Assembly (NCBI GenBank): GCA_904395865.1
Contig: CAJFNY010000065.1
Coordinates: forward strand, 26,710-90,709
DNA from: an uncultured Oscillospiraceae bacterium
Lineage (GTDB): Bacteria > Bacillota > Clostridia > Oscillospirales > Oscillospiraceae
Length of the DNA: 64,000 bases
Direction: 5' to 3'
Below the pieces are notes generated by a model that did no database searches, was not told the DNA's origin, and worked only from the letters and a program-made list of their open reading frames with translations. Below, piece by piece: positions 19,469 through 28,025 of the stretch (positions are counted from its first letter, which is position 1; the number at the start of each line of letters is the position of its first letter). A program made the translations under genes and the position numbers.

Positions 19469-20296
19469 ATGAGTGAATCGTGCAACGGCAACTGCTCGTC
19501 CTGCGGCAGCGCCGACTGCGGCAGCCGCACCCAGGAGAGCCTGCTGGCCGCGGCCAACCCCAAGTCCAGCGTCCGGAAGGTCGTGGCCGTCGTCTCCGGC
19601 AAGGGCGGCGTGGGCAAGTCCACGGTGACGTCCCTGCTGGCCACGGCCCTGAGCCGCCGCGGCCGCCGCGCCGCCATCCTGGACGCCGACATCACCGGCC
19701 CGTCCATCCCCAAGGCCTTCGGCGTCACCGAGTGCCGCGAGGCCACCGAAGACGGCATCGTCCCGGCCATCAGCGACGGCGGCGTCCAGATCATGTCCAT
19801 CAACCTGCTGCTGGACGACGAGACGTCCCCGGTCCTCTGGCGCGGCCCCATCCTGGCCGGCGCCGTCAAGCAGTTCTGGACGGACGTCATCTGGGAGGAC
19901 GTGGACTGCCTGTTCGTCGACATGCCCCCCGGAACGGGCGACGTGCCGCTGACCGTGTTCCAGTCCCTGCCCATCGACGGCGTCATCGTCGTGGCCACGC
20001 CCCAGGATCTCGTCTCCATGATCGTGGCCAAGGCCGTGAACATGGCGAAGATGATGAACGTCCCGGTGCTGGGCTTCGTGGAGAACTACAGCTACTACGA
20101 GTGCCCCGACTGCGGGAAGCGGGTGGAGCTGTTCGGCAGGAGCCATCTGGATGAGCTGGCCATGGAGACGGGCATTCCGATCCTGGCCCGGCTGCCCATC
20201 GACCCGGCCGTGGCGGCCCTGGTGGACCAGGGGCGGATCGAGGAGGCCGACGTGCCCGCCCTGACTCCGGCGGTGGACCGGGTGGAGAAGCTGTAA
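19469..20296 (+). CDS. mrp: Mrp/NBP35-type iron-sulfur carrier ATPase
   Basis: 275 aa from the ATG at 19469, with AAAGGAGCG upstream. An N-terminal cysteine cluster (CNGNCSSCGSADC) precedes a MinD-type P-loop domain with the deviant Walker A VVSGKGGVGKSTVTSLLA, then DADITGPSIPKAF and FVDMPPGTGDVPL. The C-terminal part carries YYECPDCGKRVELFG, whose CPxC cysteines bridge the [4Fe-4S] cluster in the dimer. Proteins of this family assemble and pass Fe-S clusters to apoproteins in the cytosol. The gene is monocistronic, with a strong promoter and a terminator. Confidence 0.93.
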   Translation: MSESCNGNCSSCGSADCGSRTQESLLAAANPKSSVRKVVAVVSGKGGVGKSTVTSLLATALSRRGRRAAILDADITGPSIPKAFGVTECREATEDGIVPAISDGGVQIMSINLLLDDETSPVLWRGPILAGAVKQFWTDVIWEDVDCLFVDMPPGTGDVPLTVFQSLPIDGVIVVATPQDLVSMIVAKAVNMAKMMNVPVLGFVENYSYYECPDCGKRVELFGRSHLDELAMETGIPILARLPIDPAVAALVDQGRIEEADVPALTPAVDRVEKL

Positions 20297-20301
20297 TACC
20301 G

Positions 20302-20337
20302 GATCCCCGACGGCGTTCCGCTGCCGGGGATCGTTTT
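20302..20337 (+). terminator. mrp terminator
   Basis: GATCCCCG and CGGGGATC close a hairpin with an imperfect inner GC stem, followed by GTTTTC. Confidence 0.7.
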
Positions 20338-20357
20338 CTCTGGCGGTCCGGTGGAAT

Positions 20358-20374
20358 TTTACGGAAATTTTACA
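20358..20374 (+). promoter_or_regulatory. Candidate Pho box upstream of ppx-ppk
   Basis: TTTACG (20358-20363), five bases, TTTACA (20369-20374): two TT(A/T)A(C)A-like hexamers exactly 11 bases apart, the arrangement bound by PhoP in B. subtilis. Only two half-sites are visible, so the call is tentative. Confidence 0.35.
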
Positions 20375-20376
20375 GA

Positions 20377-20413
20377 GAAATCCGTAGTATCCTGCCGAAA
20401 TCTGTAGTATGAT
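20377..20413 (+). repeat. 14-base direct repeat over the ppx promoter
   Basis: GAAATCCGTAGTAT (20377-20390) and GAAATCTGTAGTAT (20397-20410) differ at one base and are 20 bases (two helical turns) apart. The second copy runs into a -10-like TATGAT (20408-20413). A dimeric or cooperative regulator site is possible. Confidence 0.5.
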
Positions 20414-20473
20414 ATCATAAGAGGATTCTGCCACCGCATCGGGCGGTGCGAGAAAGAGGGAAGTGCGTACTTT

Positions 20474-21376
20474 GTGAAATGCGCAGTCATTGACATCGGC
20501 TCCAACTCCATGCGCCTGTCGGCCTACGACGCGGACGCGGATTCGTTCCGCGTCCTGTTCAGGGAGAAGGTTATGGCCGGCCTGGCCGGCTACGTGGACA
20601 ACGGCCGGCTCAACTATGAGGGCATCGCCTGCGCCTGCGCCGGGCTGCAGAAGTTCCGCTGCCTGCTGGACCTGCTGCAGATCGACCGGGTCTCCGTGTT
20701 CGCCACGGCGTCGCTGCGGAACGTGGCCAACACCGAGCAGGCCGTCCGGGAGATCGAGGCGGCCACGGGCTTCGCCGTGGAGGTGATCTCCGGCGAGGAG
20801 GAGGCCCTGCTGGGCTACCGCGGCGCCATGCGGGAGCTCTCCATGACCGAGGGCGTGTTCGTGGACATCGGCGGCGCCAGCACCGAGGTAGCCGCCTTCC
20901 GGGACGGGCAGCTGCTCCGCGCCCGGAGCTACCCGGTGGGCTCGCTGAAGCTCTACCGCGAGTGTGTCCGGAAGATCCTGCCCGGCCGCGGCGGCCTGGA
21001 GCGGATCGCCCGGCGGCTGCGGGAGGAGCTGCCGGCCGACGTGCCGGCCCCGGCCCCCGGCGGCCGCCTGGCCTGCGTCGGCGGGACGGCCCGGGCGGCG
21101 CTGCGGTTCGCCCGGAAGGTCTACGGCCTGCCCGAGAGCTGCCATGCCTTTTCCGCCCTGCAGCTGGAGACGCTGTGCGACGCCCTGTGCAGGTGCGACC
21201 GGGCCGCCATCGACCTGCTGCTCAAGACGGAGCCGGAGCGGATCCACACGGCGATCCCCGGCATGCTGATCCTGCGCTGCCTGGTCCGCCGCTTCGACGC
21301 GGCGGAGCTGGTGGTCAGTCAATACGGAGTGAGGGAGGGATACCTGTGTCAGCGGATTCTGACAAGTCTGTCGTGA
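20474..21376 (+). CDS. ppx: Exopolyphosphatase / Ppx-GppA phosphatase
   Basis: 300 aa from the GTG at 20474, with GAGGGAAG upstream. It has the ASKHA-fold motifs of the Ppx/GppA family: AVIDIGSNSMRLSAY at the N-terminus, ATASLRNVANTEQ, EVISGEEEALLGYRGA and GVFVDIGGASTEVA. Only the N-terminal two-lobed catalytic unit is present, as in the short Ppx forms. It releases phosphate from the ends of polyphosphate, or hydrolyses pppGpp in GppA-type members. It overlaps ppk by 31 bases, so synthesis and breakdown of polyphosphate are coexpressed. A possible Pho box and a direct repeat precede it. Confidence 0.92.
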   Translation: MKCAVIDIGSNSMRLSAYDADADSFRVLFREKVMAGLAGYVDNGRLNYEGIACACAGLQKFRCLLDLLQIDRVSVFATASLRNVANTEQAVREIEAATGFAVEVISGEEEALLGYRGAMRELSMTEGVFVDIGGASTEVAAFRDGQLLRARSYPVGSLKLYRECVRKILPGRGGLERIARRLREELPADVPAPAPGGRLACVGGTARAALRFARKVYGLPESCHAFSALQLETLCDALCRCDRAAIDLLLKTEPERIHTAIPGMLILRCLVRRFDAAELVVSQYGVREGYLCQRILTSLS

Positions 21377-23505
21377 GGGACTACAGCTATACCCAGAACC
21401 GTGAGCTCAGCTGGCTGCGGTTCAACCGCCGTGTCCTGGAGGAGGCGGCGGATCAGACGGTGCCGCTGCTGGAGCGGATGAAGTTCATCTCCATCTTCAC
21501 CAGCAATCTCGACGAATTCTTCATGGTGCGGGTGGGCAGCCTCTTCGACCTGTCCACCATGTCCCCCGATGAGATCGACAACAAGTGCAACATGACCCCC
21601 AGCCAGCAGCTGGAGCGGATCTACGAGACGATCCCCGAGCTGGTGGCCCTGAAGGACCAGCTGTTCGCCACGGTCAGCTCCCAGCTGGAGGACCTGGACA
21701 TCTGCGACCTGGGCCGGCGGGAGCCGCTGCCGGACGAGAAGAAGTTCATCGGCCAGTATTTCAAGGCCAAGATTCTGCCCATCCTCTCGCCGCAGATCGT
21801 CGACAGCCACCACCCGTTCCCGCACCTGGCCAACAAGGCCCTCTACATCGCCGCCCTGCTCCAGGACAAGAAGGGCGGCCACTCCCTGGGCCTGATCCCC
21901 GTGCCGGACGCGCTGCCGCCGTTCATCACCATGCCGGACCACCCGACCCACTTCATCCGCATGGAGGACATCGTCCTGACGTACGCGCCGACGCTGTTCG
22001 GCAGCTACAAGCCGGTGAGCACCTGCGTCATCTGCGTCACCCGCAACGCCGATATCAGCTACGACGAGGAGAAGTTCGACGACGCCGACACCGACTTCCG
22101 CAACCGCATGAGCAAGCTGCTGAAGAAGCGCTCCCACCTGGCCATCGTCCGGCTGGAGATCGGCGGCGAGGCCGACGGCGACTTCCTGAAGCTGCTCAAG
22201 CGCCGCATCAACGTCCAGGACCACCAGATCTACACCGACCGCGCGCCTCTGGACATGAAGTACGTCTACGCCCTGGAGCGGGCGCTGCCGGCCGACAAGG
22301 TCACGCCCCTGGTGTTCACGCCGTACACGGCCCGCTGGCCCGAGGATCTCGACCAGAGCCGCGGCATGATCGAGCAGATCCGGCAGAAGGACCGGATGCT
22401 GTTCTTCCCCTTCGACAAGGTCGACCCGTTCCTGCGGCTTCTCAGCGAGGCCGCCGAGCGGGAGGACGTGGTCTCCATCAAGATCACCATCTACCGCCTG
22501 GCCTCCTCGTCGAAGATCGCCCACGTCCTCTGCCGCGCCGCCGAGAACGGCAAGGAGGTCACGGTGCTCATGGAGCTCCGCGCCCGGTTCGACGAGGCCA
22601 ACAACATCTCCTGGTCCCGCCTGCTGGAGGACGCCGGCTGCCGCGTGATCTACGGCGTGGAGGACTTCAAGTGCCACAGCAAGATCTGCCTGATCACCCT
22701 CCGCCAGGGCGACCAGCTCCACTATATCACCCAGATCGGCACCGGCAACTACAACGAAAAGACGAACACCATGTACACCGACCTGAGCCTCATGACGGCC
22801 GCCGAGGACATCGGCGCCGACGGCACGGTGTTCTTCCAGAACATGCTGGTGGGCAACCTGGAGGGCGAGTACGACCAGCTGCTGGTGGCTCCGGTGGGCA
22901 TCAAGAAGAACCTGCTGCGGCGCATCGACCGGGAGATCGCCAAGGGGCACGACGGCTATATCTGCATCAAGGCCAACTCCATGACGGAGCGCGAGGTCAT
23001 CGACAAGCTGGAGGAGGCGTCCTGCGCCGGCGTGCAGATCCAGCTGATCCTCCGCGGCATCTGCTGCCTGCGGCCGGGCATCCCCGGCAAGACGGAGAAC
23101 ATCCACGTGACGAGCATCGTCGGCCGCTTCCTGGAGCACGCGCGGATCTACTGCTTCGGCCGCGGGGACGACGCCGAGCTGTTCATCGCCTCGGCCGACC
23201 TGATGACCCGGAACCTGAACCGGCGGGTGGAGATCGCCTGCCCCGTCCGGGACCGGGATCTGAAGCAGATGCTCCTGACGATCCTCCACACCGAGCTGGC
23301 CGACAACGTCAAGGCCAGCAGCCTGCAGCCCGACGGCAGCTACTTCCGGAAGCACAGCGCCACGTCCCACGTGGACAGCCAGATCTACTTCATGGAGCAC
23401 ACGCTCCACACGGCGCCGCCCCCGGCGCCGGAGACGCCGGCCCCGCCGCCGAAGCGCGGCCTGCTCCACGCCCTGCGCCGCCTGCTGGGCGAAAAGGAAG
23501 GCTGA
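21346..23505 (+). CDS. ppk1: Polyphosphate kinase 1
   Basis: 719 aa from the GTG at 21346, with GGGAGGG upstream; the earlier ORF-track start is out-of-frame read-through of ppx. It has the four PPK1 domains: the N-terminal helical domain (NRELSWLRFNRRVLEEA, TSNLDEFFMVRVG), the head domain, and two PLD-like catalytic domains. The autophosphorylated histidine region is KCHSKICLI, and GTGNYNEKTNTMYTDLSL and HVTSIVGRFLEHARIYCF are diagnostic. It makes polyphosphate from ATP at the membrane or in granules. The Pro-rich C-terminus after ~690 is not conserved in the family. The operon ends in a strong terminator. Confidence 0.97.
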   Translation: MSADSDKSVVRDYSYTQNRELSWLRFNRRVLEEAADQTVPLLERMKFISIFTSNLDEFFMVRVGSLFDLSTMSPDEIDNKCNMTPSQQLERIYETIPELVALKDQLFATVSSQLEDLDICDLGRREPLPDEKKFIGQYFKAKILPILSPQIVDSHHPFPHLANKALYIAALLQDKKGGHSLGLIPVPDALPPFITMPDHPTHFIRMEDIVLTYAPTLFGSYKPVSTCVICVTRNADISYDEEKFDDADTDFRNRMSKLLKKRSHLAIVRLEIGGEADGDFLKLLKRRINVQDHQIYTDRAPLDMKYVYALERALPADKVTPLVFTPYTARWPEDLDQSRGMIEQIRQKDRMLFFPFDKVDPFLRLLSEAAEREDVVSIKITIYRLASSSKIAHVLCRAAENGKEVTVLMELRARFDEANNISWSRLLEDAGCRVIYGVEDFKCHSKICLITLRQGDQLHYITQIGTGNYNEKTNTMYTDLSLMTAAEDIGADGTVFFQNMLVGNLEGEYDQLLVAPVGIKKNLLRRIDREIAKGHDGYICIKANSMTEREVIDKLEEASCAGVQIQLILRGICCLRPGIPGKTENIHVTSIVGRFLEHARIYCFGRGDDAELFIASADLMTRNLNRRVEIACPVRDRDLKQMLLTILHTELADNVKASSLQPDGSYFRKHSATSHVDSQIYFMEHTLHTAPPPAPETPAPPPKRGLLHALRRLLGEKEG

Positions 23506-23517
23506 ACGATCCCCATA

Positions 23518-23546
23518 CCCGGCCGGCATCTGCCGGCCGGGCTTTT
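23518..23546 (+). terminator. ppk terminator
   Basis: CCCGGCCGGCA, short loop, TGCCGGCCGGG, then CTTTT. Confidence 0.82.
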
Positions 23547-23572
23547 CGGTTTCCGCGGGCGGCAGAAGGGCG

Positions 23573-23601
23573 TTGTATTTTCCGGGGAGTTCGTGTAAAA
23601 T
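23573..23601 (+). promoter_or_regulatory. Promoter of the recD2-comF-mreB operon
   Basis: TTGTAT, 17-base spacer, TAAAAT. Confidence 0.7.
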
Positions 23602-23696
23602 GAGGGGGAAACTCCGTCCGGGCCGCACAGCGGCGGCCGGCGCCTCATAGGATGGGAATGGAATCCAAAGACGTCCTGTGAGAGGAGGTGCCCCGG

Positions 23697-24074
23697 ATGG
23701 TGTGGCAGGTGGTGGCCTGCGTCCTGGCGACGGCAGGCCTGGTTCTCTTTGCCTGGTGCCTGATCGGCTCGTTTCTGCTGCCGGTGGCCGGGCGGAATCT
23801 GACGGTGGTGTATCGTGCCCGCGGCGACGCGCCGGACCTGGAGCAGGCGGTCCGGAGTCTGGCCTGGCTGCGGGGCACCGGCATGGTTGACGTGCCGCTG
23901 CAGATCGTCGACTGCGGCATGGAGCAGGCGGCCCGGCAGCGGGCCGAGCGGCTGGCCCGGGCCCACCCGTTCATCCAGGTGGTGCCCGCGCCGGCGGCAC
24001 AGGGGGAGGAAGCGTGTGGAAGATCAGGAGATCCTCCGCGGCAGCGTGGAGACGGTGATCTATCAGAACGATGA
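23697..24074 (+). CDS. Hypothetical membrane-anchored protein
   Basis: 125 aa from the ATG at 23697, with AGGAGG 8 bases upstream; the GTG at 23688 lies inside that ribosome site. One N-terminal membrane segment (VACVLATAGLVLFAWCLIGSF) is followed by a small alpha/beta-looking domain (LTVVYRARGDAPDLEQAVRSL, VPLQIVDCGMEQAARQRAERL, HPFIQVV). I do not recognise it. The last ~20 residues (EEACGRSGDPPRQRGDGD) are read over the recD2 start in another frame, a 59-base overlap, and are probably not selected. It is the first gene of an operon with recD2. Confidence 0.7.
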   Translation: MVWQVVACVLATAGLVLFAWCLIGSFLLPVAGRNLTVVYRARGDAPDLEQAVRSLAWLRGTGMVDVPLQIVDCGMEQAARQRAERLARAHPFIQVVPAPAAQGEEACGRSGDPPRQRGDGDLSER

Positions 24075-26223
24075 GAACGGCTACGCCGTCCTGCGGTTCC
24101 GCACCGAGGCCGGCGAGACCGTCACGGTCGTGGGCACCATTCCCATGACGGCCGTGGGCGAGCGGCTGGCCGTGGCCGGCCGCTGGCGCAGCCATCCGGC
24201 GTACGGCCGCCAGTTTGAGGCCGAGTTCCTGGAGCGGCTCATGCCCGAGAGCGCGGCGGACATCCTGGCGTATCTGTCGTCCCGGGCCCTGAAGGGCATC
24301 GGCGCCGTCACCGCCCGGCGGATCGTGGACGCCTTCGGCGACCGTTCGCTGGAGGTCCTGGAGAACGAGCCGGAGCGGCTGGCGGAGCTGCCGGGCATCT
24401 CCCCGCGGAAGGCCCGGGAGATCGGCGCGAGCTTCCGCCGCCAGGTGGGCGTCCGGCGGCTCATCGAGTTCCTGTCGGCCCATCACCTGCCGCCGGAGCT
24501 GGCGCTGCGGCTCTACCGGGCCTACGGCGATCTGGCCGTGGAGGCCGTTCAGGACGATCCGTACCTGCTGACGGAGGGATATTTCGGCGCGTCCTTCTCG
24601 GCGGTGGACGCCTTCGCCCTGGAGCTGGGCGTGGACGGCGACGACGAGCGCCGCGTGGAAGCCGGCCTCTGCTTTGAGCTGCGCCACAATCTGACGAACG
24701 GCCACACGTTCCTGCCGGTGCCGAAGCTGGCCGACGCCGCGGCGCAGCTGCTGAGCCTGGAGCGCCCGGTGATCGAGGCCGGCCTCGGCCGCCTGCGGGA
24801 GCAGGGGCGCATCGTGCTGGACCATCTGGCCGGCCTGGACGTCTGCTACCTGCCGGAGCTGTATGAGGCGGAGACGTACGTGGCGGAGCGGGTGCTGGCC
24901 ATGGCGGCCGACCCGCCGGACGTGCCCCGGGATCTGCCGCGGGTGGTGGCCGAGGTGGAGGCGGACAAGCACCTGACGTACGCCGGGCAGCAGCGGGAGG
25001 CCATCGCCGTCGCCACTGCCAGCCGGATCTGCCTGCTGACCGGCGGCCCCGGCACCGGCAAGACGACGACGCTGGACGGCATCCTCGACATGTTCGACCG
25101 CATGGGCCTGGAGGCCCGGCTGGCCGCCCCCACGGGCCGGGCCGCCAAGCGCCTGACGGAGCTGACCGGCCGCGAGGCGGCCACGATCCACCGGCTGCTG
25201 GAGGCCCAGTTCGACCCGGAGAGCGGCGCCATGGTCTTCGTCCACGATGAGGACGACCCCCTGGACGCCGACGCCCTGGTGGTGGACGAGGGCTCCATGG
25301 TGGACCTGTCGCTGATGCAGTCCCTGCTGCGGGCGCTGCCGGAGGGCTGCCGCCTGGTGCTGGTGGGGGACCCGGACCAGCTGCCGTCGGTGGGGCCCGG
25401 GAACGTGTTCTCCGACCTGATCCGCAGCGGCACGGTGCCCACGGTGCGCCTGACGGAGATCTTCCGCCAGGCCCGGGAGAGCCTGATCGTCATGAATGCC
25501 CACGCCGTCAACCAGGGGCAGATGCCCGACCTGCGGCAGAAGGACCGGGATTTCTTCTTCCTGCGCCGCCGCACGGCCCGGGACGTGGCCGACACCGTCT
25601 GCGACCTGTGCGCCCGGCGGCTGCCGGTGAACCTGGGCATCCCGCCGGCGGAGATCCAGGTGCTCTCGCCCACCCGCCGGCAGGAGGCCGGCACCGGCAA
25701 CCTGAACCGGCGGCTCCAGGCCGTCCTGAATCCGCCGGCGCCGGACAAGCGGGAGAAGCCCCACGGCGATTTTTTGTTCCGCGAGGGCGATCGGGTGATG
25801 CAAATCCGGAACAACTATGATATACTATGGAAGAAGTCCGGCCAGGCCGGCGCCGGCGTGTTCAACGGAGACCTGGGCGTCATCCAGGCCATCGACCACG
25901 CCGAGGAGACGCTGACCGTCGCCTTCGACGACGACAAGGTCGCCCAGTACGGCTTCGACATGCTGTCGGAGCTGGAGCTGGCGTACGCCATGACGGTCCA
26001 CAAGAGCCAGGGCAGCGAGTACCGCGCCGTGATTCTCGCGGTGTGGCAGGGCTCGCCGTACCTGCTGACCCGCAGCATCCTCTACACGGCCATCACCCGC
26101 GCCCGGCAGCTGCTGATTCTCGTGGGCAGCGAGGACGTGATCGCCGCCATGACCGCCAACGACCGCCAGCAGCGGCGGTACAGCGGCCTGAAGCTGCGGC
26201 TGCAGAAGGGAAGCCGGCCGTGA
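24016..26223 (+). CDS. recD2: RecD2-type ATP-dependent DNA helicase
   Basis: 735 aa from the GTG at 24016, with GGAGG upstream. N-terminal OB-like region (~1-80), then helix-hairpin-helix repeats (KGIGAVTARRIVDAFG, LAELPGISPRKAREIG). The superfamily 1B helicase core has motif I LLTGGPGTGKTTTLDG, motif Ia LAAPTGRAAKRL, motif II LVVDEGSMVDL, motif III VLVGDPDQLPSVGPG, and motifs V-VI AMTVHKSQGSEY and LYTAITRARQLL. RecD2 is a 5'-3' helicase acting in repair without RecBC. The stop overlaps the GTG of comF. Confidence 0.96.
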   Translation: MEDQEILRGSVETVIYQNDENGYAVLRFRTEAGETVTVVGTIPMTAVGERLAVAGRWRSHPAYGRQFEAEFLERLMPESAADILAYLSSRALKGIGAVTARRIVDAFGDRSLEVLENEPERLAELPGISPRKAREIGASFRRQVGVRRLIEFLSAHHLPPELALRLYRAYGDLAVEAVQDDPYLLTEGYFGASFSAVDAFALELGVDGDDERRVEAGLCFELRHNLTNGHTFLPVPKLADAAAQLLSLERPVIEAGLGRLREQGRIVLDHLAGLDVCYLPELYEAETYVAERVLAMAADPPDVPRDLPRVVAEVEADKHLTYAGQQREAIAVATASRICLLTGGPGTGKTTTLDGILDMFDRMGLEARLAAPTGRAAKRLTELTGREAATIHRLLEAQFDPESGAMVFVHDEDDPLDADALVVDEGSMVDLSLMQSLLRALPEGCRLVLVGDPDQLPSVGPGNVFSDLIRSGTVPTVRLTEIFRQARESLIVMNAHAVNQGQMPDLRQKDRDFFFLRRRTARDVADTVCDLCARRLPVNLGIPPAEIQVLSPTRRQEAGTGNLNRRLQAVLNPPAPDKREKPHGDFLFREGDRVMQIRNNYDILWKKSGQAGAGVFNGDLGVIQAIDHAEETLTVAFDDDKVAQYGFDMLSELELAYAMTVHKSQGSEYRAVILAVWQGSPYLLTRSILYTAITRARQLLILVGSEDVIAAMTANDRQQRRYSGLKLRLQKGSRP

Positions 26224-26927
26224 AGGGGCCGGCCGTCTGGCTGCTGGATCTGCTGTACCCGTCCAAGTGCGTGATGTGCCGGCGGCTCCTCCGGCGCGAC
26301 GAGCGGGACGTGTGCACGGCCTGCCTGCGGGCGCTGCCGCTGTACGGCGGCAATCCGGCGCCGGGGCCCTGGTGCCGCGGCGCCGTGGCGGCCCTGCGGT
26401 ATGAGGGCGACGTCCGCTCGTCGCTGCTGCGCTTCAAGTTCGGCGGGATGGAGCAGTACGCCGGCTGCTACGGCCGGCTTTTGGCGGCGGCCTGTGAGCG
26501 GCTGCCCCTGGAGGAGATCGACGCCGTCACCTGGGTGCCCGTCAGCCGCCGCCGGCGGCGGAAGCGGGGATACGATCAGGCGCGCCTGCTGGCCGCGGCC
26601 CTGGCCCGGGAGCTGGGGAAGCCCCTGGTGCCGGCGCTGCGCAAATGCCGCGACAATCCGCCCCAGTCCTCACTGGAGGAGGCGGCCCGCCGCCGGGCCA
26701 ATGTGCTGGGGGCCTACCGGGTCCTGCCGGCCTGCGCCGGGAAGCGGCTGCTGCTGGTGGACGACATCCGCACCACCGGCGCCACCCTCGACGAGGCGGC
26801 CCGGGTGCTGCTGACCGGCGGCGCCGGGGCGGTCTGGCAGGCCGTCCTGGCGGCCCGGCCGGATGGCGCGCCGCGGCAGAAGGGCGGCCCGAATACTGAC
26901 GAAGCGATGGGTGTGACAGAATGCTGA
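26220..26927 (+). CDS. comF: ComF-family phosphoribosyltransferase-like protein
   Basis: 235 aa from the GTG at 26220 (overlap GTGA with recD2). N-terminal zinc-ribbon-type cysteines (SKCVMCRRLL, DVCTACLRALP) are followed by the ComF region (VAALRYEGDVRSSLLRFKF, VPVSRRRRRKRGYDQA) and the PRPP-binding loop LLLVDDIRTTGATLDEAA. ComF is a cytosolic competence protein that helps handle incoming single-stranded DNA in naturally transformable Firmicutes. The family is also present in non-transformable species. It overlaps mreB by 7 bases. Confidence 0.92.
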   Translation: MKGPAVWLLDLLYPSKCVMCRRLLRRDERDVCTACLRALPLYGGNPAPGPWCRGAVAALRYEGDVRSSLLRFKFGGMEQYAGCYGRLLAAACERLPLEEIDAVTWVPVSRRRRRKRGYDQARLLAAALARELGKPLVPALRKCRDNPPQSSLEEAARRRANVLGAYRVLPACAGKRLLLVDDIRTTGATLDEAARVLLTGGAGAVWQAVLAARPDGAPRQKGGPNTDEAMGVTEC

Positions 26928-27952
26928 AATTTTCACGGGATCTGGGAATCGATCTGGGCACGGCCAACGTGCTGGTCTACGAGGAGGGCCGCGGCATCGT
27001 CCTGCGGGAGCCCTCCGTGGTGGCGGTGGACAAGAACACCGGCAAGGTGCTGCAGGTGGGCGCCGCCGCCAACAACATGCTCGGCCGCACCCCCGGCAAC
27101 GTGGTGGCCCTGCGGCCGCTGCGGGAGGGCGTCATCTCCGACTACGAGATGACGGAGAAGATGCTGGCCCAGTTTATGAAGAAGGTCCAGCGCCTGGCGG
27201 TCGTCAAGCCGCGGGTGGTGGTCAGCGTGCCCAGCGGCATCACCGAGGTGGAGGAGCGGGCCGTGATCCAGGCCACCATGGAGGCCGGCGCCCGGCGGGT
27301 GTACCTGATCGAGGAGCCCTTCGCCGCGGCCCTGGGGGCGGAGATGGACCTGGAGCGCCCCGGCGGCCACATGGTCGTGGACGTGGGCGGCGGCACCACG
27401 GACATCGCGGTGCTGACCATGAACGACGTGGCCGTCTCCTCGTCGCTGAAGGTGGCCGGCCAGGCGTTCGACGAGGCGGTCGTCCGCTACGTCCGCCGGC
27501 GGCACAATGTGCTCATCGGGCCCAACGCCGCCGAGGAGGCGAAGATCACCATCGGCTGCGTCTACGAGCGGGGGCAGGAGGTCTCCATGCTCGTCAAGGG
27601 CCGGGACCTCAAGACCGGCCTGCCCAAAGAGGTGCAGATCAGCTCGGCGGAGCTGCTGGAGGTGTTCAAACGGCCGGCCCGGCAGATCGTGGACGAGGTG
27701 CTGGCGGTGCTGGAGCAGACGTCGCCGGAGCTCGTCTCGGACATCTCCCAGAACGGGATCGTCCTCACCGGCGGCGGCAGCCAGCTCTGGGGCTTCCCGC
27801 AGCTGCTGGCCGAGCGGACGGGCATCGCCTGCAGCCTGGCCGACGACGCCGACTCCTGCGTGGCCCTGGGCTGCGGCAAGAGCCTGCGATGGATCAATCA
27901 GATGCAGGAGGGCACCATAAACCTGGCCCGCCGGAAGCTGATGAAGGAGTAA
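26921..27952 (+). CDS. mreB: MreB/Mbl-type rod-shape actin homologue
   Basis: 343 aa, typical length. Start ATG at 26921 inside the end of comF. Actin-fold signatures: LGIDLGTANVLVYEEGRGIV (phosphate 1), VDVGGGTTDIAVLTM (phosphate 2), YLIEEPFAAALGAEM and IVLTGGGSQLWGFPQL (adenosine). It forms membrane-associated filaments that direct lateral wall synthesis, which links it to the dcw genes downstream. No mreC/mreD follow, so it could be a stand-alone Mbl or MreBH paralogue; I cannot decide between them. A terminator follows 10 bases after the stop. Confidence 0.94.
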   Translation: MLKFSRDLGIDLGTANVLVYEEGRGIVLREPSVVAVDKNTGKVLQVGAAANNMLGRTPGNVVALRPLREGVISDYEMTEKMLAQFMKKVQRLAVVKPRVVVSVPSGITEVEERAVIQATMEAGARRVYLIEEPFAAALGAEMDLERPGGHMVVDVGGGTTDIAVLTMNDVAVSSSLKVAGQAFDEAVVRYVRRRHNVLIGPNAAEEAKITIGCVYERGQEVSMLVKGRDLKTGLPKEVQISSAELLEVFKRPARQIVDEVLAVLEQTSPELVSDISQNGIVLTGGGSQLWGFPQLLAERTGIACSLADDADSCVALGCGKSLRWINQMQEGTINLARRKLMKE

Positions 27953-27962
27953 TAAAATGCAG

Positions 27963-27990
27963 CGCGCGGGGCGCGGCCCCGCGCGTTTTT
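27963..27990 (+). terminator. mreB operon terminator
   Basis: CGCGCGGGGC, loop GCG, GCCCCGCGCG, then TTTTT. Confidence 0.87.
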
Positions 27991-28025
27991 GTACGTCCGC
28001 GGATTGGTACGGTAAGGAGGATGGT

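Noticed and set aside
21349-23628. 759-aa minus-strand ORF opposite ppk
   Set aside because: Low-complexity shadow of a certain gene.
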